NCBI GenBank assembly: GCA_017508315.1 | Contig: JAFVZE010000003.1 | Coordinates: 1 to 25,507, forward strand | Source: Kiritimatiellia bacterium | GTDB lineage: Bacteria > Verrucomicrobiota > Kiritimatiellia > RFP12 > UBA1067 | Length of the DNA: 25,507 nt | Direction of reading: 5' to 3' | In this document: piece after piece, positions 8,014 through 15,818 of the stretch | How the letters are laid out: each line of letters opens with the position of its first letter | Numbering within the stretch: the stretch's first letter is position 1 | Notes under the pieces: model-generated | What the model saw: the letters and a program-made list of their open reading frames with translations, nothing else | What the model was told of the DNA's origin: nothing | Databases searched by the model: none | Made by a program: the position numbers and the translations under genes

Positions 8014-8036
8014 CCGACACTGAAGCGTATCCACCA

Positions 8037-8055
8037 TTCGAAAGGATCTTTCGAA
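8037..8055 (-). other. Perfect hairpin after the pilin operon
   Basis: TTCGAAAG (8037-8044) and CTTTCGAA (8048-8055) form an 8-bp perfect stem with a 3-nt loop. It begins about 20 nt downstream of the last stop codon of the pilin operon and precedes the tRNA promoter. Position suggests a transcription end point or mRNA 3' stabiliser, but no U-run follows, so it is not a canonical intrinsic terminator. Confidence 0.4.
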
Positions 8056-8074
8056 CATCAGCGCCAGCCCTGCG

Positions 8075-8302
8075 CTATGCAAGGGCAAGTGCGGATGCGA
8101 CGACAACCAGCAAAAACGCCAGAAAGCGTCGGCGGTGCGACGCTTTCGCGTCCGGCGGCGGCTCACCGGCGCCGACATCCTTGCTGATGATCCGTCGGAT
8201 TCCGCGCAGCGCGAGCGGCAGACGCCCGGGCGGGGTCGCCAAACACGCCGCCGTCACCAGAAGCGCGATGACGGCGACAACGCGTATGAACTCAAAGTGC
8301 AT
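8075..8302 (-). CDS. Small membrane protein at the end of the pilin operon (function unknown)
   Basis: A 75-residue product with two hydrophobic segments: FIRVVAVIALLVTAACLA near the N-terminus and FLAFLLVVVASALALA at the very C-terminus. They are separated by a basic and proline-containing loop (LRGIRRIISKD...GEPPPDAKASHRRR). I do not recognise a family. Its ATG shares one base with the stop of the preceding pilin gene (TGATG at 8304-8300), which argues that it is translated by re-initiation and belongs to the operon. Reality as a gene rests on this overlap and the membrane-protein composition. It could be a small accessory subunit of the pseudopilus platform, but nothing in the sequence shows it. 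Confidence 0.6.
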   Translation of the reverse strand: MHFEFIRVVAVIALLVTAACLATPPGRLPLALRGIRRIISKDVGAGEPPPDAKASHRRRFLAFLLVVVASALALA

Positions 8303-9201
8303 CAGTTGTTGAGCTCCGTGTAATTACGGCCGTCGAAAGCGTAATCCTTGCCCTGGCAGAGCCACTCCGTAAGCTGCCTGAGCTGCCCTTCGTTGACTTG
8401 CGGATTCTTGACATTCCCCGAATACGGAATGCGCAGCTTTTCCACGTGTCCGTCGGCGAACGCGACATGGGCGAACAGGTTCCGCCCGCTTATGTGGTTA
8501 GGACCGATAATCTCGTTTTTCGAATACTGCAGAACCGAATCGGTATCGGTGGTGCCGCTTTCGCCGTCGGGCTGCCACGACGTATTGTTCATGAACGGCA
8601 CCTCCGAAAAAAGAAGTATTTTGTCCGCCTTCTCAAGTCTTCCGTACCACTTGCAGTTTCCGCCGGTCGAATAGGACCTTGCACCTTCTGAAGTATCCCA
8701 GCCGAAATACTCGTTCATAAGATAGCTCCAATGCGGCCGGCCGCTCTTGCCGCGGCGCTTCACGTGCTGCGGACACACGTAGGTCTGACGGTTGCGCGCC
8801 ACATACACCCAGAGACACCCGTTCGTGAGCGCGTGAGCAGCCTTGTCATCATCCTCCGAGAACATACCGATAATTGCATTCGCGGAATGGGATGTCGAGG
8901 GATATTTGCCTTCCGTGTCAAGACTGATCCAACCCGGACGGTCCCGATACTTCTTCTCCACATTCCTCACTCCTCTGGAAGTATCCATCTCCAGGGTTTC
9001 AATGGAACCGGCATTGGGATAGCGGTCGTTCTTCATGCCGTAAGTCTGGCAGGCGTTGGCGAGATTCTTCATGTTCGAAAGGCACCGCGCCGCCCGGGCG
9101 GAATCGCTGCCGCCCGAGAACACCCCCATCAGAACTCCCGCGAGAATGCCGATGATGCCGATTACGACGAGAAGCTCAACGAGCGAAAATCCCTTTTTCA
9201 T
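8302..9201 (-). CDS. Prepilin-like protein, PVC H-X9-DG type
   Basis: A 299-residue protein with a type IV prepilin leader: MKKG then FSLVELLVVIGIIGILAG, with Glu at +5 of the mature protein. Processing is expected after Gly4 by a prepilin peptidase not encoded here. The following ARCLSNMKNLANACQTYGMKNDRYP segment and the near-C-terminal NHISGRNLFAHVAFADGHVE are typical of the large family of prepilin-like proteins expanded in Planctomycetes, Verrucomicrobia and Lentisphaerae that end in an H-X9-DG motif. Here the distal His-to-DG spacing is longer than nine. C135-type segments such as TYVCPQHVKRR suggest a structured extracellular domain. AAGAGG precedes ATG 9201; the 1012-residue gene ends 18 nt upstream. 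Confidence 0.85.
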   Translation of the reverse strand: MKKGFSLVELLVVIGIIGILAGVLMGVFSGGSDSARAARCLSNMKNLANACQTYGMKNDRYPNAGSIETLEMDTSRGVRNVEKKYRDRPGWISLDTEGKYPSTSHSANAIIGMFSEDDDKAAHALTNGCLWVYVARNRQTYVCPQHVKRRGKSGRPHWSYLMNEYFGWDTSEGARSYSTGGNCKWYGRLEKADKILLFSEVPFMNNTSWQPDGESGTTDTDSVLQYSKNEIIGPNHISGRNLFAHVAFADGHVEKLRIPYSGNVKNPQVNEGQLRQLTEWLCQGKDYAFDGRNYTELNN

Positions 9202-9219
9202 AAAACCTCTTGATTTGGA

Positions 9220-12200
9220 TTAATCGAACTGACGGTAGAAAAGTATGCGCGTGCGGTGCGGTCGGTCGGGATTGGCCGCATCGATCGTCGGATCTCGCCA
9301 GACGAGCGCCACGGCGCGCGCGCCTAACTGCGGCGGCGTCTGCCCCTGCGCTCCGCCGCCCATCATCAGCGGCTCGGCCCTCACGAACACCAGAAACAGC
9401 TGCTGCTTGACGGCGAACGATTCCTTCCAGTAGCCGTAAAGGTACTTGCGGTCCACATCCCAAAGATCGACGGTCTGCCCTTCAAAATTCGCTCCCGCCA
9501 AATCAGAATTGGCACCGGCCCAGTCGAGATTGTCGAACGCCGCCTGCCAGTTGCCGTCGACCGCCCCCCTTGCGGCGGTCTTGATCTGGTTGGCGACAAG
9601 TTCGAGATCCTTCCAGTCGAATCGCGATTCCGACGGACCCATTTCATTGAAACAGTAGTTTTTGACGAAATTATCGACCTTGCGGTCGCTCTGGCTGAGT
9701 GCATTGGGAGCCGTGTCATTGGTGGATGCGACCATCCAGTTGTAAGGCGAATTGGCGAGCGCGGCCATAATTATCGGCGTTGACGACGAATAGGGATTGA
9801 CCCTGAGGCCGTTGCCCTCGCTGTTGAATCCCACGCCCTCGAAATCGTCGCGGGAGAGTCCGTTCTGCCCGAACGGACGGTAGGTGCGCCAGGCGAGGGC
9901 GTTATTGGCGGTATCGTTGAAAGTGGCCGCGAATTGGGTCTGCCCGCTCAATCTCTGCATGTCGCCGTAATAGGTATTGTTCCCCGACCCCTGCAGATCG
10001 GTAAGCCGCGGCAGAAACGCCAGTTCATAGACGCTCTGCAGATACCCCATATCGCTCGTCGCCATGAAAATATCGCGGTCGCGGCCGTTCTGTCCGCGCT
10101 GGCAGTTGTCGAGCCATCCCTGCTTGGAGAACGAGCCCGGCATCTTGAACCAGTGTTCGGGCGCGTAATTGTAGCGCGGATCGGCGACCATAACCGCCGT
10201 GGATCCGATCCCGACGTCCACCCCCTGAGCCGAGAGATCTCCTTTGAGTTCGTCAAGCGAATACTTGAATCTCGAGCCCGTGAACTTCATAAGCGGATAG
10301 GGATTGCCGCACACATCCTTGAGGAACATTCCGACCGGAGTCGAAAAACTGTTCATGCCGTTCAGCTCATCATCATCCCGCATGCAGGCGGGGACCATAT
10401 CCACAAACTTGTTGTTGGAATTTTTGACGCGGATCCAGACGCACGCCTGGAGAGCGACTTCCTCTCCTCCCGCATTCTTGACGATATTGAGAAACGAACC
10501 GTCCTGCTGATAGCTCGTATTTACGGCGCCGTTGGCATCAAGCGGCGGCAAGCCGCAATGCGCATATTCCGGCGGCGTTTCTTCCGGCTTCTCTTTGGGC
10601 AGCCAATCGTAAACCCCGTCGCTGATTTCGGTATACGTCTGCTCCCAGCGGTAGCGCACGATCACTATGTCGTTGGCCTGAAACCAGGCCGCGATCGGTC
10701 CTGCGCCGTGATTCAGATCGAAATCGAACTCGCGAAGCGCGCTCTCCTCGTCTTTAACCCCGGAAGGACGCCAGGACTGTTTCGTAAAAGGAACAGTGAC
10801 GACTCCCGGAGCGGACAGACCCGGCTGCTGGATGTCGGGCGCGACTCCGACATGAAGAACATCGTTGCCGCCGGTACGGAATGTGAGATTGGGATTGGAA
10901 AGGAAGAACGAGAGCCGGCCGTCGATCTCAAAACTGCCGTTGGCATCCTCGTCGCGCAGGAAGGGAAACGACAGCAGCGCCTTCACCTTGCCGCCCATGA
11001 ATGCCGAAGTGAGCGACGCGGGATCGACCTTGAAGGTGAGCGTCTCGATCACGCTGCGCTTGGAACCTGCGGTCGGATTCGGAGTGTCCTTGGGTTCATA
11101 CTCCTGCGCCGTGTTCTGCACGATTTTGAAAGTACCCTGTCCGAGCGTGGTCTCGACGGCGCAGACCATCGGAACGCGCTCCACGGTCGGAAGCGCCAGC
11201 GACACGGGTACGCTGTCCTCGTCGAGATAATCCCAAAGCTGAATCTTCCCGACGCCGCAGACGGATTCGCGCAGACGCGTTGCCCCTTTCGACTCGTACA
11301 TGTACGGCGTCATCACCGTACTGGCGGCGGACTCGAGCGCCGCGGAATCGAACGGCTGATTCTCCTCGTCGCAGAGGCTGTAGTCGTTGTCCTCCTCCTT
11401 TTCCGCCGACGATGAGCGCGGGAAATAACTGTCGGTCACGAACGCCATCGAGCGCATCATATTGCTGTCTTCGCCGGTCATGCTCGTGACGAAATCGCTG
11501 CCGCCGCCGGATTCGAGATAGCGGCAGAACGGCGAAACGACTTTGCTGGGCTTGGAGTAATTGATCGCCAGATTAAGGTCGGCAAGCGAAGTGAACGGCA
11601 CCTTGCTTGTATCATGCGGCTTTTGCGGGTCGTAATACCGAGCGACGAACGTATCCCATACCGACGGATCGGTCGCGAATCCAGTATGCTGCTCGTTCTC
11701 GAAGATGTGCGCGAGCGAAATCCTGCCGCGGTCCGACGAATCGCGGGCGACGGCGGCGCGAATACGGTTCACGTCGAAATGGTCGGAAACGTCGATCGCC
11801 GAGAAAGCGTAACGGCCGGAATCGAAGCCGAGCGTCTTCCACACCGCGGCGGAACTGCGGCGCGAGAAATAGCGCGCCTCGTTGATGAGCGCCGGCGGAA
11901 TGTAGGCAAGGCCTTCCATCGTCAGCGTGGACACCGTATCTTCCGCATCCACAAGCAGATTGGTACCGATAAAGCAGTGGTTGTACCAATAATTGCGCTG
12001 CCGGTAAGCACCGGTTTTACGCGGGAAAGGATAACCTGCCGTCCCGACTCCGGGATGCGGGTTGTTGCCGATCGAGACGTCGATGAGGTCGATCGCTTCG
12101 GCAAGCGCCGCCTTTGCAAGATGACGCGAAGTCGAAGTGCGCAGAAGATAGGAGCTCGGCAGACGCGAATAGCGCATGTACGCCGAAAACGCGACGGCGC

Positions 12201-12258
12201 TGATCACCATAAAGGCGATCATGCCGAGAACCACCAGGAGCGCCGAGCCTTTTTTCAT
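9220..12258 (-). CDS. Giant GspK-like minor pseudopilin (Verru_Chthon cassette protein A-like)
   Basis: A 1012-residue protein with a prepilin-type start, MKKGSALLVVLGMIAFMVISAVAF. It lacks Glu at +5, as GspK/PilX-like tip pseudopilins do. GspK proteins are usually about 300-350 residues, so this is roughly three times longer. The extra mass is soluble, extracellular and rich in Asn, Asp and aromatic residues, with no transmembrane segment after the leader. The C-terminal region (FLVFVRAEPLMMGGG..., ARAVALVWRDP, HRTRILFYRQFD) resembles the end of the large 'A' proteins in Verru_Chthon pilin cassettes; that is recall of family architecture, not a database hit. Its ATG overlaps the stop of the gene at 12255-12713 (ATGA), tying it to the small pseudopilins. 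Probable role: tip or initiating subunit of the pseudopilus, with a large adhesive or substrate-binding head. Confidence 0.7.
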   Translation of the reverse strand: MKKGSALLVVLGMIAFMVISAVAFSAYMRYSRLPSSYLLRTSTSRHLAKAALAEAIDLIDVSIGNNPHPGVGTAGYPFPRKTGAYRQRNYWYNHCFIGTNLLVDAEDTVSTLTMEGLAYIPPALINEARYFSRRSSAAVWKTLGFDSGRYAFSAIDVSDHFDVNRIRAAVARDSSDRGRISLAHIFENEQHTGFATDPSVWDTFVARYYDPQKPHDTSKVPFTSLADLNLAINYSKPSKVVSPFCRYLESGGGSDFVTSMTGEDSNMMRSMAFVTDSYFPRSSSAEKEEDNDYSLCDEENQPFDSAALESAASTVMTPYMYESKGATRLRESVCGVGKIQLWDYLDEDSVPVSLALPTVERVPMVCAVETTLGQGTFKIVQNTAQEYEPKDTPNPTAGSKRSVIETLTFKVDPASLTSAFMGGKVKALLSFPFLRDEDANGSFEIDGRLSFFLSNPNLTFRTGGNDVLHVGVAPDIQQPGLSAPGVVTVPFTKQSWRPSGVKDEESALREFDFDLNHGAGPIAAWFQANDIVIVRYRWEQTYTEISDGVYDWLPKEKPEETPPEYAHCGLPPLDANGAVNTSYQQDGSFLNIVKNAGGEEVALQACVWIRVKNSNNKFVDMVPACMRDDDELNGMNSFSTPVGMFLKDVCGNPYPLMKFTGSRFKYSLDELKGDLSAQGVDVGIGSTAVMVADPRYNYAPEHWFKMPGSFSKQGWLDNCQRGQNGRDRDIFMATSDMGYLQSVYELAFLPRLTDLQGSGNNTYYGDMQRLSGQTQFAATFNDTANNALAWRTYRPFGQNGLSRDDFEGVGFNSEGNGLRVNPYSSSTPIIMAALANSPYNWMVASTNDTAPNALSQSDRKVDNFVKNYCFNEMGPSESRFDWKDLELVANQIKTAARGAVDGNWQAAFDNLDWAGANSDLAGANFEGQTVDLWDVDRKYLYGYWKESFAVKQQLFLVFVRAEPLMMGGGAQGQTPPQLGARAVALVWRDPTIDAANPDRPHRTRILFYRQFD

Positions 12259-12713
12259 CGTTCGCCCTCCGATACACGGTAGAAATTGGGAAGATAGTAA
12301 CCCGTCTGCATTGAACCGGTCACGGTTTTCAGCTTGAGCGACGCATTGCCTTCGCGGATGGTAATCTTATACGGAGTTCCCCACGGATCCATCATGCTGC
12401 CGCCGCCGGAAAGCGACGCCTGCAGGAGAACCGGAATCTGTCCGCCCTGTTCGGCGCTGCCGCCGTCACCCAAAAGGAAGCCGAGCGAACTGCGGTTGCA
12501 GTCGGCATCGGTCATCGTAGGAAGTTCGCCGCGGAAATTCTCGTAGGCGAGAACCGCCTGCGAGACGATCTTAACCTCGCTCGTCGCCTTCTGCACCCGC
12601 GCACGCATACGCGCCGACTGCACCGAAGTCGTAAGCGCGCCTAAGATGACCGCGATCATTCCGACCACGACCAGCAGCTCGACCAAAGTAAAACCTCGCT
12701 TAATCGAATACAT
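12255..12713 (-). CDS. GspG-like pseudopilin
   Basis: A 152-residue protein, MYSIKRG then FTLVELLVVVGMIAVILGALTT, with Glu at +5. The middle contains YENFRGELPTMTDADC and MMDPWGTPYKI; the D-P-W-G-x-P-Y block is characteristic of the major pseudopilin GspG. The length fits GspG (about 140-160). The chosen ATG 12713 has GGAG 8 nt upstream; an earlier in-frame ATG at 12734 lacks one. The start lies inside the preceding gene (14-nt overlap) and the stop overlaps the next start by 4 nt, so translation is tightly coupled on both sides. Of the pilins in the operon this is the best match to GspG by its D-P-W-G block. Confidence 0.8.
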   Translation of the reverse strand: MYSIKRGFTLVELLVVVGMIAVILGALTTSVQSARMRARVQKATSEVKIVSQAVLAYENFRGELPTMTDADCNRSSLGFLLGDGGSAEQGGQIPVLLQASLSGGGSMMDPWGTPYKITIREGNASLKLKTVTGSMQTGYYLPNFYRVSEGER

Positions 12714-13197
12714 CGGGGTTGCTCCAAACGTCATCGTAATCTCCGAACACCCGGTTGGGGCCGGCGCTCATCACATTTACCGTGTAACTCTTGATGCTGC
12801 CGGTCTTTTTGGCGTTGCCGACGGAGATAAGATCGAAATCGCTCGGCTTGGTGTTGTTCGGATTCAGTTTCTGCCGCAGAATGTTGGCGCGGTACTTGCC
12901 GCCGTCCTCGTTCATGACCTGCGAGCCGGGCGCGTCGCAGGCGCGGTCGCGGAGCTTGCCCTGCCGGTCCCAAAGCCCGACATGGCGATAGACCTCGTTG
13001 CCGTGAATAAAAGCGTTGTCGGCCTCTTCCCGCACCTCGGCCATGTTGTCGCGGATATCGTCCATATCGACGACACCTGCCACTCCCGTGCGCCAGGCTA
13101 TCGACGACTGATTGAAAATCATCGTCAAAATCGTCACAAGCATTCCTAAAAGAAGGGATGCGACCAACAATTCAATTATGGTAAAGCCTTTTCTCAT
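12700..13197 (-). CDS. GspJ-like / Verru_Chthon C-like minor pseudopilin
   Basis: A 165-residue protein, MRKG then FTIIELLVASLLLGMLVTILTM, with Glu at +5. The segment FNQSSIAWRTGVAGVVDMDDIRDNMAEV after the membrane helix resembles GspJ-type minor pseudopilins and, as I recall it, cassette protein C of verrucomicrobial pilin clusters. The C-terminus carries SAGPNRVFGDYDDVW, similar to the calcium-site end of GspG-type pilins. ATG 13197 overlaps the upstream stop (ATGA, 13194-13197), and the gene overlaps the next by 14 nt. The class assignment among minor pseudopilins is provisional; its being a pseudopilin is not in doubt. Confidence 0.75.
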   Translation of the reverse strand: MRKGFTIIELLVASLLLGMLVTILTMIFNQSSIAWRTGVAGVVDMDDIRDNMAEVREEADNAFIHGNEVYRHVGLWDRQGKLRDRACDAPGSQVMNEDGGKYRANILRQKLNPNNTKPSDFDLISVGNAKKTGSIKSYTVNVMSAGPNRVFGDYDDVWSNPDVFD

Positions 13198-13739
13198 TTG
13201 TCCGGCAATCCTTGAAACCTGACTTCGGTGAAAAAGAGCGGCATACCGAGAAGCTGCCCGGGCATTTCCGTTTTAACCGCCCTGAAGGCGATACGCACGA
13301 TCGCGGAATCCTCGTCGTGCAGAACGACGAGACCGCAGCTCATCCCGGTACCGTTGAGCGCCGCCGACGGGAACGACGTGTCTCCGTCGTAAGCGCCATC
13401 AGGGAAGTAGCGGATGTCGCCCATGACCGACGCGAACACGGTCTGCGCCTTCTCTTGCGGATCCTTACTGACGATTCCGCTGCTGTCGAAATAATCTGCC
13501 CATCCGCGGTCGGGATAATTCTCCAACTGCCTGAACGTGCTCCATTTGACGTTTGTCGCCGAAAGCGCCATCACCAGAGGCGACATCACGCTGTCGGCAA
13601 GAGCGGTAGCCGCCACATCCTCGCGGCTCTGGCGGTTCTCGCGGAAGCCGAACGCGTACAAGCCGACGATCGAAAGGATGCCGCCTGCCATAATGAGCAT
13701 GGCAAGATTCACCTCAATAAGCGTAAATGCCTTCTTCAT
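13194..13739 (-). CDS. GspI/PilV-like minor pseudopilin
   Basis: A 181-residue protein, MKKA then FTLIEVNLAMLIMAGGILSIVGLYAFG, with Glu at +5 and Ala rather than Gly before the cleavage site, which prepilin peptidases tolerate. The E-V-x-L-A-x-x-I pattern and the RENRQSREDVAATALADSVM segment after the helix are typical of PilV/GspI proteins and of Verru_Chthon cassette protein B. The rest (FPDGAYDGDTSFPSAALNG, RIAFRAVKTEMPG) is a small soluble head. It starts 3 nt after the preceding stop and overlaps the next gene by 4 nt. Placement beside the GspJ-like and GspH-like genes fits a minor-pseudopilin tip set (GspH-I-J-K). Confidence 0.78.
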   Translation of the reverse strand: MKKAFTLIEVNLAMLIMAGGILSIVGLYAFGFRENRQSREDVAATALADSVMSPLVMALSATNVKWSTFRQLENYPDRGWADYFDSSGIVSKDPQEKAQTVFASVMGDIRYFPDGAYDGDTSFPSAALNGTGMSCGLVVLHDEDSAIVRIAFRAVKTEMPGQLLGMPLFFTEVRFQGLPDK

Positions 13740-13742
13740 CGT

Positions 13743-14600
13743 TTAGAGATCCTGCGTCGGGTTGTCGGACTGTCCGACGGTGAATGCCGAAAGACTTCCG
13801 CTCTGCCCCGGCCTTAGATTTGAAACTGAAACGGAAGTACGGCTCCCGGTTCCGCCTTGAGCGCCGCTGCCGGAATTGTACCCGACATCAAAGACCAAGG
13901 TTCCCGCCTCGCGGACCGGGTCTTTGGAAGTTGTGGAGTATGCCGAGCCGAAGATGTAATTGTGCGGAAGCTCGATACGGGCGAATTCAAAACCGTACGC
14001 CATACCCGGCTCCCATGTGACTCCGCCGGCGTTTTCCAGCATAAAAGCGTAGGTTACGATTTTCCCGTCGCCGGAATTCCCTTCCATAACCCCGTTTTCG
14101 GTTGAAAGATACAACGGCGTCATCTCCTTCTTGAACACCTTGCCGGAAACCACCGAGCGGCGGAGCGCCGAACTGCTCTCCAAGTCGGACAAATTGTCGA
14201 CCGGATAGAGATACATGGTATTTTCGTCGCTGCTGCTGTTTTCTTCGTCATCCGTCTGATACGTAAGCTGCAGATCGGCGAACTCGTCGTAAAGGTACTG
14301 ACCCTGAACCTGGCTGATACGCCCGTAGCGGCGCACCGCCACGGCCTTGCCCACCACGATTTCGTTGTCGGTGTCGGTCGATTCGCGGATCGTCTCGTTC
14401 CAGAAATAGATCACGGTCGGCTGCCGGTCGATCTGGGCGCGCTGATATGCCGCACGGACGAACGAATTCACATTCTCCATCACGCCGCGGTCGGCCATGC
14501 CGCGCTGCATGGCGCGGTATCCGCCGACGGAGACCGTGCCGAGAAGACCCATGATCCCCACGACAACTAAGAGTTCTACGAGTGTGAAGGCTTTTCTCAT
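13743..14600 (-). CDS. GspH-like minor pseudopilin
   Basis: A 285-residue protein, MRKA then FTLVELLVVVGIMGLLGTVSVGGY, with Glu at +5. The stretch NSFVRAAYQRAQIDRQPTVIYFWNE, a helix followed by a beta strand after a dibasic-type sequence, matches GspH/FimT architecture. The C-terminal 40 residues are Gly/Ser/Thr-rich (SGSGAQGGTGSRTSVSVSN), probably flexible. I chose ATG 14600 because AGAGG lies 5 nt upstream and the protein then begins like its neighbours; a GTG at 14606, overlapping the upstream stop, is the alternative and would add two residues. Longer than usual GspH (about 170-200). Confidence 0.75.
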   Translation of the reverse strand: MRKAFTLVELLVVVGIMGLLGTVSVGGYRAMQRGMADRGVMENVNSFVRAAYQRAQIDRQPTVIYFWNETIRESTDTDNEIVVGKAVAVRRYGRISQVQGQYLYDEFADLQLTYQTDDEENSSSDENTMYLYPVDNLSDLESSSALRRSVVSGKVFKKEMTPLYLSTENGVMEGNSGDGKIVTYAFMLENAGGVTWEPGMAYGFEFARIELPHNYIFGSAYSTTSKDPVREAGTLVFDVGYNSGSGAQGGTGSRTSVSVSNLRPGQSGSLSAFTVGQSDNPTQDL

Positions 14601-14602
14601 CG

Positions 14603-15172
14603 TCACCTCTGTCTTGAAACCTTCAATTGGTCGGCGGAAATCGAATACGTCATCTTGAAGCGCAGGAACGCTCCGGTCGACGGGTCGGGATAGCCGAAAT
14701 ACATCTCCGCCGTCTTCATTTTTCTGGGGTGCTGCTTCGTGCCTCGCACCGCGCTCATGAAATCAAGCCCGACCGCCCCGCGGTTGACCTTGTTCCCGCT
14801 CAGTTCCCCGTCAGAACGCGAAACCCAAAGACCGGAAACGTCGATAATCGTATTGCCCTTCTTCGCCTCGTCGACAAGCGCTTTCACGCACTGGCGCACC
14901 TCGCTGCCGGTAAGGACATACACGTTGTCGTCGGAATTGTCGTTGGCGCCTTCCTGATTGCTGCCGCCCTTGCCGTTGAACGATATCGGCCACTCGTCGT
15001 TCTGGGCGTAATAGACGGCGAGCCCCGACTGCACGAGCGTGCAGAGCGCATCCGCCCGACGGCTGCGCGAAGCCTTCATCGACTCCGAGGCGGCGGTCGT
15101 CACGATCCCCATCAGGACCGCGATGATCCCGATCACCATGAGAAGTTCGACTATGGTGAAACCTTTTTTCAT
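14603..15172 (-). CDS. Prepilin-like protein (pseudopilin, class uncertain)
   Basis: A 189-residue protein, MKKG then FTIVELLMVIGIIAVLMGIVTTA, with Glu at +5. The helix continues into SMKASRSRRADALCTLVQSGLAVYYAQNDEWP, typical of GspG/PilA-like major-type pilins. The head has a Gly/Asn-rich loop (GKGGSNQEGANDNSDDN) and ends YFGYPDPSTG...MTYSISADQLKVSRQR. Two adjacent ATGs (15175 and 15172) overlap the preceding stop; I use 15172 by analogy with neighbours starting MKKGF. A much longer in-frame reading to 15484 would add an Arg-rich segment that is antisense-like overlap with the upstream gene and is rejected. Its stop abuts the start of the GspH-like gene. Confidence 0.75.
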   Translation of the reverse strand: MKKGFTIVELLMVIGIIAVLMGIVTTAASESMKASRSRRADALCTLVQSGLAVYYAQNDEWPISFNGKGGSNQEGANDNSDDNVYVLTGSEVRQCVKALVDEAKKGNTIIDVSGLWVSRSDGELSGNKVNRGAVGLDFMSAVRGTKQHPRKMKTAEMYFGYPDPSTGAFLRFKMTYSISADQLKVSRQR

Positions 15173-15816
15173 CATTTCACGTTTTTCGTCTGTCCCGGCG
15201 TCCAGCTGTAGACGTCGTCGTTCTTGCCGCTTTTTCCGCCGCCGGCGTACGGATAGGGCGCGACGAAACCGTCCTTGCCGCCGCACCAGACGATGGCGGT
15301 TGCGCGCACGTCTATCGTCTGATTGCCGACGCTTGCGCCTTGAATTATCCCGTCGCCGTCGAGATCGAGCGCATAATGGAGAATATGATCCCGAACCGTC
15401 ATCTGTCCGCCCTGCGTGCTCGCGCTTACGACGTCGGAAAGCGAGGCCGAAGCTCCCTTGCGCTTCAGGAGCGATGTCGCCCACGGCGATACGACGCCGA
15501 AGCGGTCGAGACCGATTAGCTTGCCTCCCTTGGCGCTGAGCGAAAGATACTTCGTCGAACCGGCCACGAACGCGTATGCCGCTTCCGCGTCAAGCTGGCC
15601 GTCGCTCGCGCCGTTCTTCGCCAAGCGCTTCGGCCATGCCCCCTCCTGCTGGAACATGACGGTAAGCGCCGTCGCCACGTTGGAGACGAGCTCCTGGCAT
15701 TTAGCCCTCTCGGCGGTTCTGGTCATCGCGGAAAATCCTCCGATGGAGGCGCCCACCAGCACGGCGATGATGCCGATTACGACCAACATTTCGATAAGTG
15801 TGAAACCTTTTTTCAT
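15172..15816 (-). CDS. Prepilin-like protein with GspG-type C-terminus
   Basis: A 214-residue protein, MKKG then FTLIEMLVVIGIIAVLVGASIGGF, with Glu at +5. Features of the head: FQQEGAWPKRL after the helix, an acidic LDLDGDGIIQG segment that looks like a calcium-binding loop, and a C-terminus GGGKSGKNDDVYSWTPG resembling the calcium site that closes GspG pseudopilins. It starts 2 nt after the upstream stop, and its own stop overlaps the start of the next gene. Likely a major or near-major pseudopilin; the exact class cannot be fixed by eye. Confidence 0.78.
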   Translation of the reverse strand: MKKGFTLIEMLVVIGIIAVLVGASIGGFSAMTRTAERAKCQELVSNVATALTVMFQQEGAWPKRLAKNGASDGQLDAEAAYAFVAGSTKYLSLSAKGGKLIGLDRFGVVSPWATSLLKRKGASASLSDVVSASTQGGQMTVRDHILHYALDLDGDGIIQGASVGNQTIDVRATAIVWCGGKDGFVAPYPYAGGGKSGKNDDVYSWTPGQTKNVK

Positions 15817-15818
15817 AT

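Noticed and set aside
9934..11415. A 493-codon plus-strand open frame opposite the giant GspK-like gene
   Set aside because: Arg/Ile-rich product with no recognisable motif; the minus-strand frame is continuous for 1012 codons and coupled to its neighbours.
15173..15484. Arg-rich 104-residue extension of the 189-residue pilin
   Set aside because: It overlaps the preceding pilin gene in another frame, and prepilin leaders must be at or near the N-terminus.
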